A stretch of DNA of 64,000 nucleotides, taken from positions 26,758,001-26,822,000 of the forward strand of contig NC_084930.1 of assembly GCF_958298935.1 (NCBI RefSeq). Reading direction: 5' to 3'. A model generated the notes under the pieces. That model was given only the letters and a program-made list of their open reading frames with translations. It had not been told where the DNA came from and did not search any database. This document shows positions 45,445 through 57,239 of the stretch, piece by piece; position 1 is the stretch's first letter; the number at the start of each line of letters is the position of its first letter. A program made the translations under genes and the position numbers. The DNA is from Phragmites australis (lineage: Eukaryota > Streptophyta > Magnoliopsida > Poales > Poaceae).

Positions 45445-46196
45445 AATTGTGTCGTTCTTGAGTGGATCTATGGAACCATCATGTCTGAGCTCGTTGAGAT
45501 CGTGAAGGATCACGGCACCACTGCGTGCTTCGTATGGCTTGAGATTGAGCAACAATTCATCGACAATAGGGAGACATGGGCTCTCTATCTCGATGCCAAG
45601 TTTAGTGCATTCTTCCAGGGTGATCTTAACATGTCCGACTACTGCCTCTGCTTGAAAAGTATGGTCGATGCCCTTGGCTATCTCGAGGAACCCGTCCCTG
45701 ATCGTACACTCGTTCTCACCGTCTTGTGCGGCAATGAAAATTTCAGTACATGGCAGCCCTCCTCAAGCGAAAATAGTTGTTCCCCTCCTTCCTTGAGGTT
45801 AGCGCTGATCTCCTCCTCGAGGAGCTCACTATGGCGTCACGCCCGTTGCAGCCCTCTACAGCCCTTCTCGCTGCTACGCCCCCAAGTTCCCATGGCAACA
45901 ACGGATCCTCCTCCGGGGGCGGTAGTGGCAGCAGTGGCGCCCTGCTTGGTGGATCCTCGGGTGGGTGCCCGATTGTCACACCCCAAGGCGGCGACCTCTC
46001 TGCAAATGGAGGCAACAAGAACAATGGCAACCCCTCTGCAAATTCTAGCTTGGGGTGGCCTTTGTTCTACAATCCTTGGACATGGACAATTCAGATGTGG
46101 CCGAATCTGAGCTCCCAGCCAGGTGTCGTCGGTGGTGCTTTGCAGCAACCATGCCTCCCTAACGTATCATAGCAGCATCACACATAGGGTGCTGGT

Positions 46197-47700
46197 GTGC
46201 AGCAACACGCACTCGCGGCTGCGCACATCCCGCCGAGGCAGCAGTTACCGATGCCCCAGGCACCGCAGTACGTCTACCCGCCACTGGGGCCGTACCCTCC
46301 TATGGCTGTCACTCCTTCCCCAGGTTGGGATCAGCACTCCCTGGCCAATGCCTTCAGTAATGTGATGCTCACACCGCCACAGTCTACTGGCTGGCTTATG
46401 CACTCTGGGGTGACCTCCCGCATGGCTTCTAATGCCGGTAACATCTCCTTGTCCCATCTTCACTCCTTTAGTCCGTCCTCCATCTGTGTCGGTGATGGGT
46501 CCCTACTACCTGTCACCTCCACTGGTTCCACAATCCTTCCGGTTCCTTTTCATCTTAATAATGTTCTTGTCACTCCTAACATTATTAAGAATCTCATATA
46601 TGTTCATCAGTTCACCATCGACAATAAATGTTCCGTTGAGTTTAACCCTATTGACCTTTCTGTGAAGGATCTTCGTTCTAGGAACATGATCGCTAGGTGC
46701 AATAACTCCGGTCCCCTCTACCCTCTTCATGTGTTGGCGCCCACCACTTCATCTTATGCCCTCCTCGTCAGTGCACCCGCTTCACTTTGGCACCGTCATC
46801 TTGGTCATCCCGGTGGCGATGCTCTTTCTAGGCTTGTTAGTTCTTCTGCTATTTCATGTAATAAGGGTGCTAGAGATACTCTGTGTAATGCTTGTCAACT
46901 TGGTCATCATGTACACCATCCATTTGCTACATCAAACTCTAGAGCTCTCAATAATTTTGACTTAGTACATTGTGACCTTTGGACCTCTCCTGTTGTTAGT
47001 GTCTCTGGTTACAAATACTACTTAGTAATTTTTTATGATTGTTCTCATTTTTTTGGACGTTTCCTTTACATCTTAAATCCGACACTTTCTTCACTCTCTA
47101 TAATTTTTTCTCCTTTGTGGACACTCAGTTTGGCATCAAGATTAAGAGTGTCCAGTGCAATAATGGCTATGAGTTTGACAACTCCATGGCCCGCACCTTG
47201 TTTCTCACCAATGGTGTTGCTCTTTGCATGTCTTGCCCCTAAACTTCATAATAGAATGGCAAAGTCGAATGCATTATTCGTTCCACCAACAACATAGTAC
47301 GTTCTCTCCTTTTCCAAGCAAACTTTCTGCCTTCCTACTGGGCTGAGGCCCTTCATGCCGCCACATACCTTCTCAATCGCCTCCCCATAAAAACCCTCTT
47401 CTTTTCCACTCCGCACTTCATGCTTTACAACGTGCCACCCCACATACTCCCATCTCCGTGTCTTTGGCTTGAAGTGCTATCCCAACTTGTCCGTCACTAC
47501 ACCCAATAAGTTGTCTCCACGTTCCACCATGTGTTTGTTTCTTGGCTATTCCTCCAATCATAAAGGTTATCGATGTCTCGATCTCTCATCCAATTGGGTT
47601 ATCATATCCTAACATGTGACATTCGATGAAAAGTCATTCCCTTTCATCGAATTGCACAACCAGCTACCTCATGACGATTCTAATTTTTTTTATCTCCCGA
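46197..47700 (+). pseudogene. copia protease and integrase
   Basis: The protease loop is WLMHSGVTSRMASNAG. The catalytic Asp of the family motif D-S-G is His here. Then comes the GAG-pre-integrase finger, LWHRHLGHPGGDALSRL and CNACQLGHHVHHPF. The integrase core reads NNFDLVHCDLWTSPVVSVSG (first Asp), then a frameshift near 47050. FGIKIKSVQCNNGYEF has the second catalytic Asp as Asn. LPSYWAEALHAATYLLNRLP follows in another frame at about 47325. Several stops make it dead. Confidence 0.85.
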
Positions 47701-48279
47701 CACGTCCGTGTCGACGCCCATTGGTCTGTCATGTTCATCTCTCACTGCAGGTCCCTCTAGTGGTCTGGCCGCCCCTGGCCGCACGCTGACTCCCAGCCCA
47801 TGCGTGGCCAGCGCAGCCCCCCCTGCACGCCTGTGACCCTCCACCTCGGTTCAGCGTGCCTCCGGGTGCATCAACCGTGGCCTCGACTTCGCAGCCAGTG
47901 ACGTCGCCCTCCGTGCCTATGGTTGAGGCACCCTCTTCGCTCGCTGCTACCGCAACTTCAGTTGTCATGCCTATCGCGGCCTCTACCTTGTAGCTTCTAG
48001 CCGGTGCCATGACCAGTTTTGCCCATCACTAACGAGCACTCAATGGTGACACGAGGCAAACACGGTTTCCGCCAGCCGGTTTAGCGACTCAACTTGAAGG
48101 AGCACCCTGTCTCTGATTCCCAAGATATATCGATCTGCCTTAGCCGATCCACAGTGGTGCCACACCATGGAGGAAGAATATGCAGCTTTGCTGGCCAACA
48201 GTACTTGGGTTCTTGTGCCATGACCATCTCATGGCAAAATCATTACCAGCAAGTGGATTTTTCATCACAAGTTCAAGTC

Positions 48280-49657
48280 TGATGGCTCCCTTGATGATAC
48301 AAAGCACAATGGGTTCTTCGTGGCTTTACGCAATGATCTGGTGTTGATTTTGATGAGACCTTCAGCCCTGTCGTCAAGCTTGCCACTGTCTGTGTTATGT
48401 TTTTGGCCTTATCTCAGGATTGGCCTGTTCATCAATTGGATGTGAAGAATGCGTTCTTTCATGGTACCTTGACTAAGACTGTATACTGCTCTCAACCCAC
48501 TGGCTTCATGGATTCCTTGCATTTGGACTATGTCTGTCGTCTGAACAAGTCCCTCTATGGCCTCAAACAGGCATCTTGTGCATGTACAACCGTTTTGCCT
48601 CTCACATTTCATCTCTGGGGTTTGTTGAGGCAAAGTCAAACACTTCACTATTTAATTACCATCGTGGTGCCAACATGGCCTATTTGCTGCTTTATGTGGA
48701 CAACATTGTGCTGACTGCCTCCTCGGATGCTCTTCTTCGCCGAATTATTTCTGCGCTTTAGCAAGAGTTTTCTATGAATGATCTAGGCCTTCTCCATCAT
48801 TTTCTTGGCATCTCAGTGGAACGACACAATGGCAGCATGTTTCTCTCTCAGCGCCAATATATGTTGGACATTCTGGACCGTGCGGGTGTGATAGATTGTA
48901 GGCCCTACAGTACACCTATGGACACTCACTCGAAGCTCTCATTTGCTGGTCCTCCTATGAGCAATCGTACCCACTACCGCAGTCTGGCTAGCACTCTTCG
49001 GTACCTCACATTCACTCAGCCAGATATTGCTTACACGATTCAGCAGATCTATCTTCACATGCATGATCCCTGGGAGCCTCACTATACTGCACTGAAGTGC
49101 ATCCTTTGGTACATTCATGGTACTCTAGATCACTACTTGTTTCTTCACCAGTCGCATTCGATGGAGCTGGTTGTTTACTCTGACTCTGATTGGGCAGGTT
49201 GCTCGGATACTCGCAAGTCCACTTCTCCTATGCAGTATTCCTGGGTGAGAATGTTATTTCTTGGTCCTCCAAGTGTCAGAACACAGTATCCCGCTCCAGT
49301 GTGGAGGCAGAGCATCGGGTTGTGGCCAATGCTGTTGCCAACGCCTGCTGGTTGTGGCAGTTACTTCAGGTGCTTCACAGTCCACTTCATTGTGCTACCC
49401 TTGTCTATTGTGATAACATCGATGCAGTCTACTTCTCCACGAACCCGGTGCAACATCAGTGCACCAAACACGTAGAGATCAATCTACACTTTGTTCGGGA
49501 GCATGTCGCCCTCTATGACGTTCATGTTCTTCACGTCCTGACTTCATCCCAGTACGTCGACATCTTCACCAAGGGGCTTCTGACGTTAGTATTCACTAAG
49601 TTCAGATCCAGTCTAAACGTCCACTCTAGCAATGCTCTGATTATGGGGGTGTGTTAG
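48280..49657 (+). pseudogene. copia reverse transcriptase and RNase H
   Basis: RT motifs are HQLDVKNAFFHGTL and CRLNKSLYGLKQASC, then a frame change. LLLYVDNIVLTASS has the second catalytic Asp of YVDD as Asn. MNDLGLLHHFLGISVER leads to RNase H, where VYSDSDWAGCSDTRKSTS runs into a frameshift near 49215 and resumes as SSVEAEHRVVANAVANACWL, YCDNIDAVYFSTNPVQHQCT and KHVEINLHFVREHVA. TAG also separates 48761 from 48774. Confidence 0.9.
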
Positions 49658-49910
49658 ACAGAGAATCCTGCATGTGCATGCATGATGTGCATGGCACTGT
49701 GTGGCTATGTTGTGCCCGTTACACCTTCTACTTGTTTGACGCCTTGACTTCTATGGATGGCCATCTGGCTCCCATGTCCCGTTAGGTTCTCGTGGCTGTC
49801 TGGCTCCTGTGCCTATCCGACTTCTTTGTTTTGCTTTCATATGTGCCTGTATAATGTAATTCTTGCAACTCGAATCAATACAACACACATTTGCTTGATA
49901 TTCTCTCACA
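49652..49910 (+). repeat. 3' LTR of the copia element
   Basis: Starts TGTTAGACAGAGAATCCTGC and ends TGATATTCTCTCACA. The stop codon of the last pol frame (49655-49657) overlaps the LTR start. Confidence 0.9.
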
Positions 49911-50123
49911 GCCAGGTTCCAAGCGTGGGCGGCAGGTCCTATGCTTCGCTGCCAGGATGCGTGTCTTCGGTCGGTGCGTCATCGGTCACCGCGAGCATGG
50001 GGTCAGAGCTAGTAGGTACATATAATAACCCTACTCCAAGGATCATGCATTTGAGAATGAGTAGCAATAAATCGACTACAAGGTTAAATGAATTTATACG
50101 TAAAACAATTTATAGACTCAAGG

Positions 50124-51988
50124 TGTGAGCACCTAACATATCTCAAACTTATGCTATCCTATCATGAGAACATAAGTGTAAACATACCCATCATATGAAC
50201 ATACTCATCTCATCATAGACTTACACGAGTCAACTCCCATCATACCAGATACAACCACAATCAAAACTCTATGACTGGTGCGGATAGATATAAGCGTGCT
50301 CATGACCGAGAGCATGATAATTCGAATTAATTTTATACCCTACAGGGGTACTTCTTTACCCACACGACACGAGACCATCCGGCTCATGCAACTGATCAAG
50401 TTGCAAGAAGGGGTACCCATGACAATCTTTCCTAAGTAAGCCTCAACCATTTGGATCATGCGTCTCTCGGTGTGGAGGCCACTTCGGTCAACTCCTAGAG
50501 CAACCTCAGGTGTGTATACAACCCTCCCGCTCACACCGTAGACGTTCAAATCCAAATAATCACAGTTACAAGAGGTATTCGGCTCATCTTTACCATATTC
50601 GAATAGGTGAAAAGTATGGACATGTGCTTAAGGCAATGACACCAACGATCGGTGCTTAATTGATCTAGGCGGGCATATGACCTTTAGGACTCCATTCTTG
50701 AACCATCCCTAACACCCGCCCAAATCTTGTCTCATCCTTACACCTCATCATCTTAACATATTTATCTTGGTGAACATTGTTAAGCCTTAAAAATCACGAA
50801 CGATGGACGAACCACCACTCGACTTTTACCGATGACCTATGTATTTCTAAGCATGACATGTTCATTTTAAGTTAAACTATCATGTGATATCGCCCTGAGT
50901 TACAATGGATCAAGAGAGAACAATACCAAGGAAGGGTAATGCAACAATTAGGATCTACCCACAGAACCCGACATTGATTTGCTAAATAAAGCATAACATA
51001 CATAAAAGGATAACTTATCAAATTAGACACCACAAAATCCAAAATAAAGGTGAAATATGCATAGATGCTTGCTTTGCTGCTTCAATGCTTCGCTCACATA
51101 CACCACCAGTTCGGTATCAGCCTCGACTATCAACGCATCACTCTCTAATCAATAAAAGAATGCATCGAATAAACAAAAAGAATGAACAAAGATGTATGCT
51201 TATGATGTATGATGGTGAACGAGATGCAATGCACCATGTCATGAAAACATTTGTAAAACAATGCCGAAGTGATTGGGTTAGAAGAGGTTTAAACCTCGCA
51301 TAAGACGACCTAAGCTAAAAGGGTACTGAATAGCTGGCGGTCAGACCGCCTAGGTGGTGGTCAGACTGTGGGGGTCGAACAGAGAAGAAATCATTACTGA
51401 GTAAACCTAGCGGTCAGACCGGCTCTGGTGGCAGTCTGACTCCTAACTATGGAGTTTGATTTGAAGTCTAACCAGCCAAGTCACGACCTGGTGGCCAGAC
51501 CGGTCCTAGTGGTGATCAGACCGCTGGTCCTAGCCGATGGCACCTCAGCAAGGTCGCCAGTGATGGCTCTGTTGTTTCCTTTCGACCAAAAGTGGTACCA
51601 AAACACTCTACATGACTAGGAGAGTTCATATTTGGTGGTTTGGGCAACATGCACGGGGCCAAACTTGATGACCCCATAGATGACGTCTATGGCTAGGGTG
51701 GAGCTCAGGTCTAAACTAATGGGGAAACTAGATGGAGCTCGGGAATGTTAGGAAAATGGTTATGGAAGTCACCTCGGTGTGAGGAAGCTTTCTAGAGTGT
51801 TAGCCAACTCCGGGGAAGCTTCGATTCGAAGATTGGACCCTAAGGTGGTGGTTGGCCTTGAGATGGAAGAAGACGTGGGGAAGCATCCCCGATAAGGAAG
51901 ACGGAGGGGAGGAGCTCAGGGAAGCCTTCGGGGAGCTCAGGGAAGCCTTTTTCGTCGATCTCTAGCCGTCGTGGTGATCGAGGTGGTC

Positions 51989-52046
<58 letters not shown>

Positions 52047-52456
52047 CCTCTCTCTCTCTCTCTCGGTTTTGGTGGAGAAGGAAGCAATTGAGGGAATGAG
52101 TGAGGGAGAGAGAGTGGGTGAGGGTCGAAGGGGTTTTAGCGGGGGTTCTAAGCTTTGGTGGTCTGACCGTGGGGAGGCCCGATCAGATCGTGGGCTAGGC
52201 CCACGTGCTGAAAGTTCTCTTTCTTTCTGCGTTTCTTCCTATTCTTTTCCTTATCCTTCCTAAATGGTATTTAGGCTTCCTAACCATTTCTAAACAATTC
52301 CCACTCAAAATTTACATGGTGGGAACATGTGTCGATCGATGACATAACATTTCCAAAATGTTTTAAATACTTAAATCAAAAGCCTAATGCATGAAGCATG
52401 ATGTCATGATGCGTATGTATGCTTGATGACTAGGTTAGGATTTTTGGGGTATGACA
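50124..52456 (-). mobile_element. Probable solo LTR or truncated gypsy LTR (2.3 kb)
   Basis: The minus strand starts TGTCATACCCCAAAAATCC, a typical LTR start of large grass gypsy (chromovirus/Tekay-like) families, and could end GGTGCTCACA at 50124. There is no coding sequence. The 5-bp flanks (CAAGG and CCACC) do not match, so the left border may be wrong or truncated. The interior holds GGTCAGACCG-type inverted motifs (51339-51540) and a CT microsatellite. Confidence 0.45.
51991..52064. repeat. (CT)n microsatellite, interrupted
   Basis: About 35 CT units with two short interruptions, inside the LTR-like block. Confidence 0.95.
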
Positions 52457-53533
52457 CCACCGCCACCTTCAGGATGTTCGCTATTTGTTGGCGCATCACC
52501 AGTCGTCGTGGGCACGGGGTCAAAGCCTATCGTCCGTTCTGCCCTAAGCCGGACCACCCCTCTCTGTGCGGTCTGCTAGGTTGTGGTGGCGGTGGCTTTG
52601 AATGCTGGTAGGCATGGGGTTCTAAGGAGGAGGTGGGCGTGCTTGATGGCGTGGTGGCCGGGTCTGTGTGCCGCTACTGATTTTCTTCGGATCCGCATGT
52701 TGACGCACTTGGGCGGCCGTTGACGTTGTGCTTCATGTCCCCGAGGCTCGGCATTGTGGCCGCTCATGCGTGGAGTCGAGGACAACGCCTTCCTGCTCTC
52801 GTGATTCGCCCATCTTGCTGCCAAGCTGAGGGGTTGCCTCTTCTCATCCTAGCTTCTGTCGCCAATAGTCAGAGATCCCAGTATTGCGTGCTCATCGTGG
52901 TTAGTCTTGACTATGAGCAGCTTGTGGTTCATTGTGCTGCTGCTTCTATTCTTCTATTTCAAGCTTCGTGCGATGATGATCCGCCATAATGTATATGTTG
53001 TATTTGGGTTTGTTGCGTCAATTAGTCTTTGGTTGGGGTCCGGTGTTGCTCAGTTCGGCGGCAAGATGGGTTCTGGAATATTGGGCGAAAGCCTAATTCA
53101 GTGTTTCATCGATGCTCGTGCATGTGGCACCTTCGGGCGTCGTTCCCTTCTTGGAGGCGGTGTTATGTTATTCCCCGCCGATCCTGGGAGGGTCTTTGGG
53201 TGAAAACCCATTTAATATGATTTAAATTGGTCGATGGCGGCCCCTTTGGGGTTGCGCCCTCCTTGGAGGCGTCATCTAGGATTGACCCTCATGTGTGTTT
53301 GGTTTTCTTCTGTTTTGAGGTGTTGTCGACCACCTCAAGCCTAATCTAGCTAGGTAGGTAGTCAAGAGTCGAGGTAGTCTATGCGATGCTCTATGACTAG
53401 TTTAGCTAGGTAGTTTGCACGCTGTGTCTTGTGATTTTTGCTCAGTTTTCCCTCAATTAACCAAGTAGATTAGTTTGTCGTGCTATCTTCGTAATTAATA
53501 CAATAGGCAGCTCTCCTATTCATTTAAAAAAAA
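52457..53533 (+). mobile_element. LINE 3' portion with poly(A)
   Basis: GC-rich 5' part, then two related motifs, CTTCGGGCGTCGTTCCCTTC TTGGAGGC and TTTGGGGTTGCGCCCTCC TTGGAGGC, GGGTCTTTGGGTGAAAACCC, and a final A-run. This layout is common in grass non-LTR retroposon 3' regions. No intact ORF is present. Confidence 0.45.
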
Positions 53534-53706
53534 ATACAAATATAAGTATTAATAATCCGTTCACATTTATTGTTAACATAAAACATAGCCAACTGCTAAT
53601 TAATCAAATTTAGAATGCCAGTTTAAGTTACCAAATGGTTAAAACCAAAATAGTTAATATATGTTCGAGGCCAATAAAACATTCCTGCTTGAACAAAGTA
53701 GCTTAC

Positions 53707-53788
53707 CTGACTGATAGCATCACAATCGGATGGTGCTCTCGCATTTCAACAGAAGAGTTAACAGGTCTGAACAAATTACTTTCCCAGG
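53707..53788 (-). CDS. Tentative middle exon of a small split gene
   Basis: The minus strand ends in a strong donor GTCAG|GTAAGCTAC. The open frame reads WESNLFRPVNSSVEMREHHP then IVMLSV. The acceptor (GATGGGAAG at 53789-53790) is weak, lacking a good pyrimidine tract. Confidence 0.25.
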
Positions 53789-53886
53789 CTTCCCATCAGA
53801 GCACGACATCATATATCACAGCTCAAGATTTAAACAGAAACATAAGCTTTATTTTTATTCCTTTTTATATAAAAAAGCGAGCTTAC

Positions 53887-53950
53887 CGTGAAGCCATTTG
53901 AAGAATATATATATGCCCCCAATGAACCGGCTGGCTCTAGCCGCCTCCAT
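53887..53950 (-). CDS. Tentative first coding exon of a small split gene
   Basis: ATG at 53950, frame MEAARASRFIGGIYIFFKWL then H, and a consensus donor CACG|GTAAGCTC at 53886. Upstream minus-strand sequence to about 54124 is GC-moderate and could be a 5' UTR or a longer N-terminus. Confidence 0.28.
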
Positions 53951-54129
53951 GGTCAGACACAGCTGCCGGACCCCGCTCTGGATGCTTCGGTTCTGCGCCA
54001 GCGCCAGTATGGCAACGGATGTGCAGGCTGCTTCCCTCTCACATACGGAGACAATAGGCAATTGGGCAAGACAGCGACTCGAGCTCAACTGTCGAACGGT
54101 TGCACTATTCTTATCCCTAGCTAGCTAGT

Positions 54130-56980
54130 GTGATGCTTCAATTTTCTTTTACTAATTGCATGCAAGGACGACAGGTACCTTATGCAAAATGCGTATGACT
54201 GCAAGTAGATATTCAATGGATAATTTTGAGTCACTTAATTTATTTTTTTCTTAGCTTAGTTAGGTTAGGATGAGTTTTTTTAGTTTTGAACCGACCTGAT
54301 AATTTATAAAATACAAAATTTATATCTTAAAAATAGGTGTGCTGACAGTGACATGAACCCTCAGCAGCAAGACAACAACTCCCAGCACCCAATCCTGCCA
54401 TGATCAAGCTTCACTGCATTTTATACGCGACGCTTGGTCGATCGTTGGGAGCTTTCCAAGACCGGTACGAGGGGAAAGGGGATGATTAGATAGATCAGAG
54501 AGGGAGGTAAAGAGAGCAAAAGCATCAAGCAAAGCTAGGAAGAGCTTTCGTTCGTCATGTGGCCTGTGGGGAAGGAGGCGGCGGCTGCCCCGTGCGGTGC
54601 GGCCCCGCGCGCGGGTTCCTTCGAAGGCAAGGCAAGGCAAGATTTCACCTAAATCAGCCGTCTTTTCGGCACAAGCGCGTCGCCGCCGCCTGAGCGAGGG
54701 CAAAGAAGACAGCTCGTGGACCTCCCAAAACTTATCTTTTGTGAAAAAAATTTCCATAACTTTTTAAAAAAGTTCTCTTAAATAAAATTTCTGCTTAGAA
54801 GTTTTGAGATAAAAACTATGGAGAAAAAATTATCGAATAAAGTTTTGAGAAAAAAGTTATAAAAAAAATATTCAAGAAAAAGTTTTTTATACGTCGCCAC
54901 TTAGTTGTTACTTAAGCTGCGCGTCAAATCAGGATTTTCGGTACTTCTGGGCTTCTGCGCTGATCCGTGCATCTGCTGCTGGTCGGGGAGAAGGGCGAAC
55001 GAAGCTGCCATGCCGATTTCTCGCTTCCAGTGGGAGGATTAGCAACGGTCAAGAGCTGGGGGTGTCTTGCTCGTACCATAGCGAGTGAGAGTGGACGGGG
55101 AATGCAAGACTCTGGATGATTCCCAGCATGTGGTTCCAGCGGAGGACCATGCGTGTGCTGATGTGCAACTGTGCGTCCAATTTGACTTTTGTAATTTGAT
55201 TGAGTTGTTTAAGGTTTGGCCCATAACGAATATTACTTTATAATTTGGTTTTTTTGTCCACTATTGTAGGGCGTATTTTGGAATGAAAGGGTCTTCAAAA
55301 ATAGATAAAACCTTCAATTGTTCTTGCAATATATTATCATTTGCTACAAAGTAGATATTATATTAAAAGCAATTTCAAATACGAATATATTGATAATTTT
55401 TTTTTACATTAAACATGCATATAATTTGATTAGTTGTTGAACAAAAGTTGCAAAGTTTGATTTTTAAATCAAAATACGCCTGATAAGAAGTGGACGGAGG
55501 AGTACTTTGTACTGTTTATAGCCAATTATTGGGAGACAAACGGCTCAAAGGGAAGGATAATTTTTTTAAAAAAAATGTAAAGCGATGTTTCAGTAGTTCA
55601 TCGACAATCTGTACGATACTTTCATTTGATTAAAAAAAGCTTTCAACAGATTCTTGAAACTTTCGAATCAATTAAAAAAACTTTCCAATCAATTAACAAA
55701 AATATTCAATTTGATTACAAGAAACTTTCAACATGATGTATGAAAACTTTCCAAGGTTCCAAATGAAGGGTTATGGTGCATACCCATTGGCGTGGTGTGG
55801 TGACTACCTCCGCTGGCATTATTACGGGGATGACAACCTCCGGCGCTGTGGATCTTCTGCAGCGGTGCCCTCCATTGGTTGCCATAATAAAAGCTTCACT
55901 CGGATCTAGAGAGCGAAGAGGAGAGGGAGAGGAAGCCATCGAAGCTTGCTCGTTGAACGCTTGGCTCTCACCTTGATCTGTTTTTAGGCAAGCTGGTGAG
56001 AGGGGTGCTACCGGGATCCTCTGTAGTAATTGCAGATGCATTAACAGTTACTGACACGTGAACTTGAGCTCACGTGTCAGTTACTGTTAATATATATGTA
56101 GTTACTGTAGAAGATTTGTGTCAGAGGTAAGGGTATGAGATAAATCTGTGTGTCTCGTAGTCAAAACGGATGCTATGCCAGCCAAAACTGTGGCTATTTA
56201 GTTCCAAAGGGCAATTTTGCACGGTTTTAGAAAGTTTGAAGTATCAAATGCTCTTTTTTTCTTTTTATAGTTGAAGGTTGATATTCGGACTTTGTAAGAG
56301 TTGAGAGGTTCAAATGAACTTGTTACTGCTGAAAATTCAAGCTCTCAACTAAGATTCCAAAACTTTCTAAGTTGCAGAAAATACCAATGGACACCAAAAA
56401 CTTTACATTCTGAACTTCATTTAACAAAACTTTGCCATAGCTCCGCGTAGGGACTTTCAAATCGCTCCCGACCGGCCATAGCTCTGCGTAGGGACTCCTC
56501 AGCGTAAGACGGCGCCAGCGCTGAGCGCTTAGAGCTCCGGATTTGTTTATAGGAAATAGAATGACGCAGGCTGCTTAGAGGTCACTTAGTGGAGGTCGCA
56601 GCAGAGCATATATATATATATATAATAGGATGTTTAGAGGTCAGATTTTTTTTCTCAACAGCAATAATAAGGTGTTTAGACGAACGACAATATATTTACA
56701 CCTATATTTTATTAGTACTAACAAGATAATTAAATATATTTAAACTTAGCACTAATAAAATATTAGGCTGAGCTGATAGGGGATCGATCGTCCGTCTCGC
56801 ACCTAGGCGTTCGGGCTAAATAATTTTTCGAGCCTCTCCCACATAACGTAACAAAGGTATAACGATATACCCGTCGTCTACGAGATCATGGTGGGTCCTG
56901 ATGATCTCTTTAAAGACGTGACCTCTATATTGTGTGTGGGTGTAGAACTAGTCATATATGTATGTAAAGTATGTTTAGGT
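54130..56980. other. Intergenic stretch between nest 2 and the ALY gene
   Basis: AT-rich with short spurious frames. 54770-54900 repeats AAGTTTTGAGA-like words. 56040-56092 holds a palindrome (TAACAGTTACTGACACGTGA and its complement, 56040-56091). I see no exon with convincing splice context. The minus-strand frame 54402-54757 has no recognisable domain. Confidence 0.35.
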
Positions 56981-56983
56981 ATA

Positions 56984-57137
56984 CATATGTTATATATATA
57001 GAATGAGTACGCACTCGTAAACGGATACTATAGCGTAACTAGTGGAGAGCGGTAAAAAAACATATGTTATATATATAGAATGAGTACGCACTCGTAAACG
57101 GATACTATAGCGTAACTAGTGGAGAGCGGTAAAAAAA
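56984..57137. repeat. Perfect 77-bp tandem duplication
   Basis: CATATGTTATATATATAGAA through GTGGAGAGCGGTAAAAAAA occurs twice back to back with no difference seen. It lies just upstream of the ALY promoter. Confidence 0.9.
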
Positions 57138-57139
57138 CT

Positions 57140-57201
57140 AACATTGTTGATGCCCTCGTAAGCCATGGTGAACATTGTTGATGCCCTCGTATGCCATGGT
57201 G
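57140..57201. repeat. 31-bp tandem duplication
   Basis: AACATTGTTGATGCCCTCGT followed by AAGCCATGGTG, then again with one change (A to T). It directly follows the 77-bp duplication. Confidence 0.85.
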
Positions 57202-57239
57202 AAATAATGGGACTGTGCCACATGCCTTCCGGCGTCAGA

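Larger units (their letters stand above)
36597..46170 (+). pseudogene. gag: copia gag, split by the gypsy insertion
   Basis: The 5' part (36597-37001) starts MVDVATTRQHAEAEATATQH, has a stop at about 36775, and continues to YNKWCDSFLITLEKYSL and SPDWVWMDC. The 3' part (45450-46170) reads MSELVEIVKDHGTTACFVWL, EIEQQFIDNRETWALYLDAK, FSAFFQGDLNMSDYCLCLKS, MVDALGYLEEPVPDRTLVL. This is the retrotransposon gag (UBN2-like) domain. Sequence on the two sides of the insert joins smoothly across the duplicated GATTG/AATTG. The frame breaks near 45740. Confidence 0.8.
36266..49910 (+). mobile_element. Ty1/copia retrotransposon, defective, interrupted by a gypsy element
   Basis: LTRs of 256 and 259 bp (TGTTAGA…CTCATA or CTCACA) flank PBS TGGTATTAGAGG and, at the other end, the purine tract ATTATGGGGGTG. 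The 5-bp target duplication is GCCGG/GCCAG (36261-36265, 49911-49915). Coding order gag, protease, integrase, RT, RNase H on the plus strand identifies copia. The gag is split by the gypsy element at 37002-45444. LTRs differ at roughly one position in ten by eye, so this is an older insertion. Confidence 0.9.
36124..53533 (+). mobile_element. Probable LINE hosting nest 2
   Basis: The right end is CTCTCCTATTCATTT plus a run of nine A at about 53525-53534. The sequence after it (ATACAAATATAAGTAT) matches 36108-36123 (ATACAAATTTGAATAT) at 13 of 16 positions, as expected of a variable-length LINE target duplication. The GC-rich pieces 36124-36265, 49916-50120 and 52457-53533 would be the interrupted LINE (about 1.4 kb, 5'-truncated). 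No reverse transcriptase is recognised in them, so identity rests on the tail and the duplication. Confidence 0.45.

Noticed and set aside
50124..52456. Clean solo LTR with target duplication
   Set aside because: Kept only as probable: flanks CAAGG and CCACC do not match, so the exact left border is not supported.
54404..54757. 117-codon minus-strand frame
   Set aside because: No recognisable domain or splice context; basic low-complexity start in GC-rich patch.
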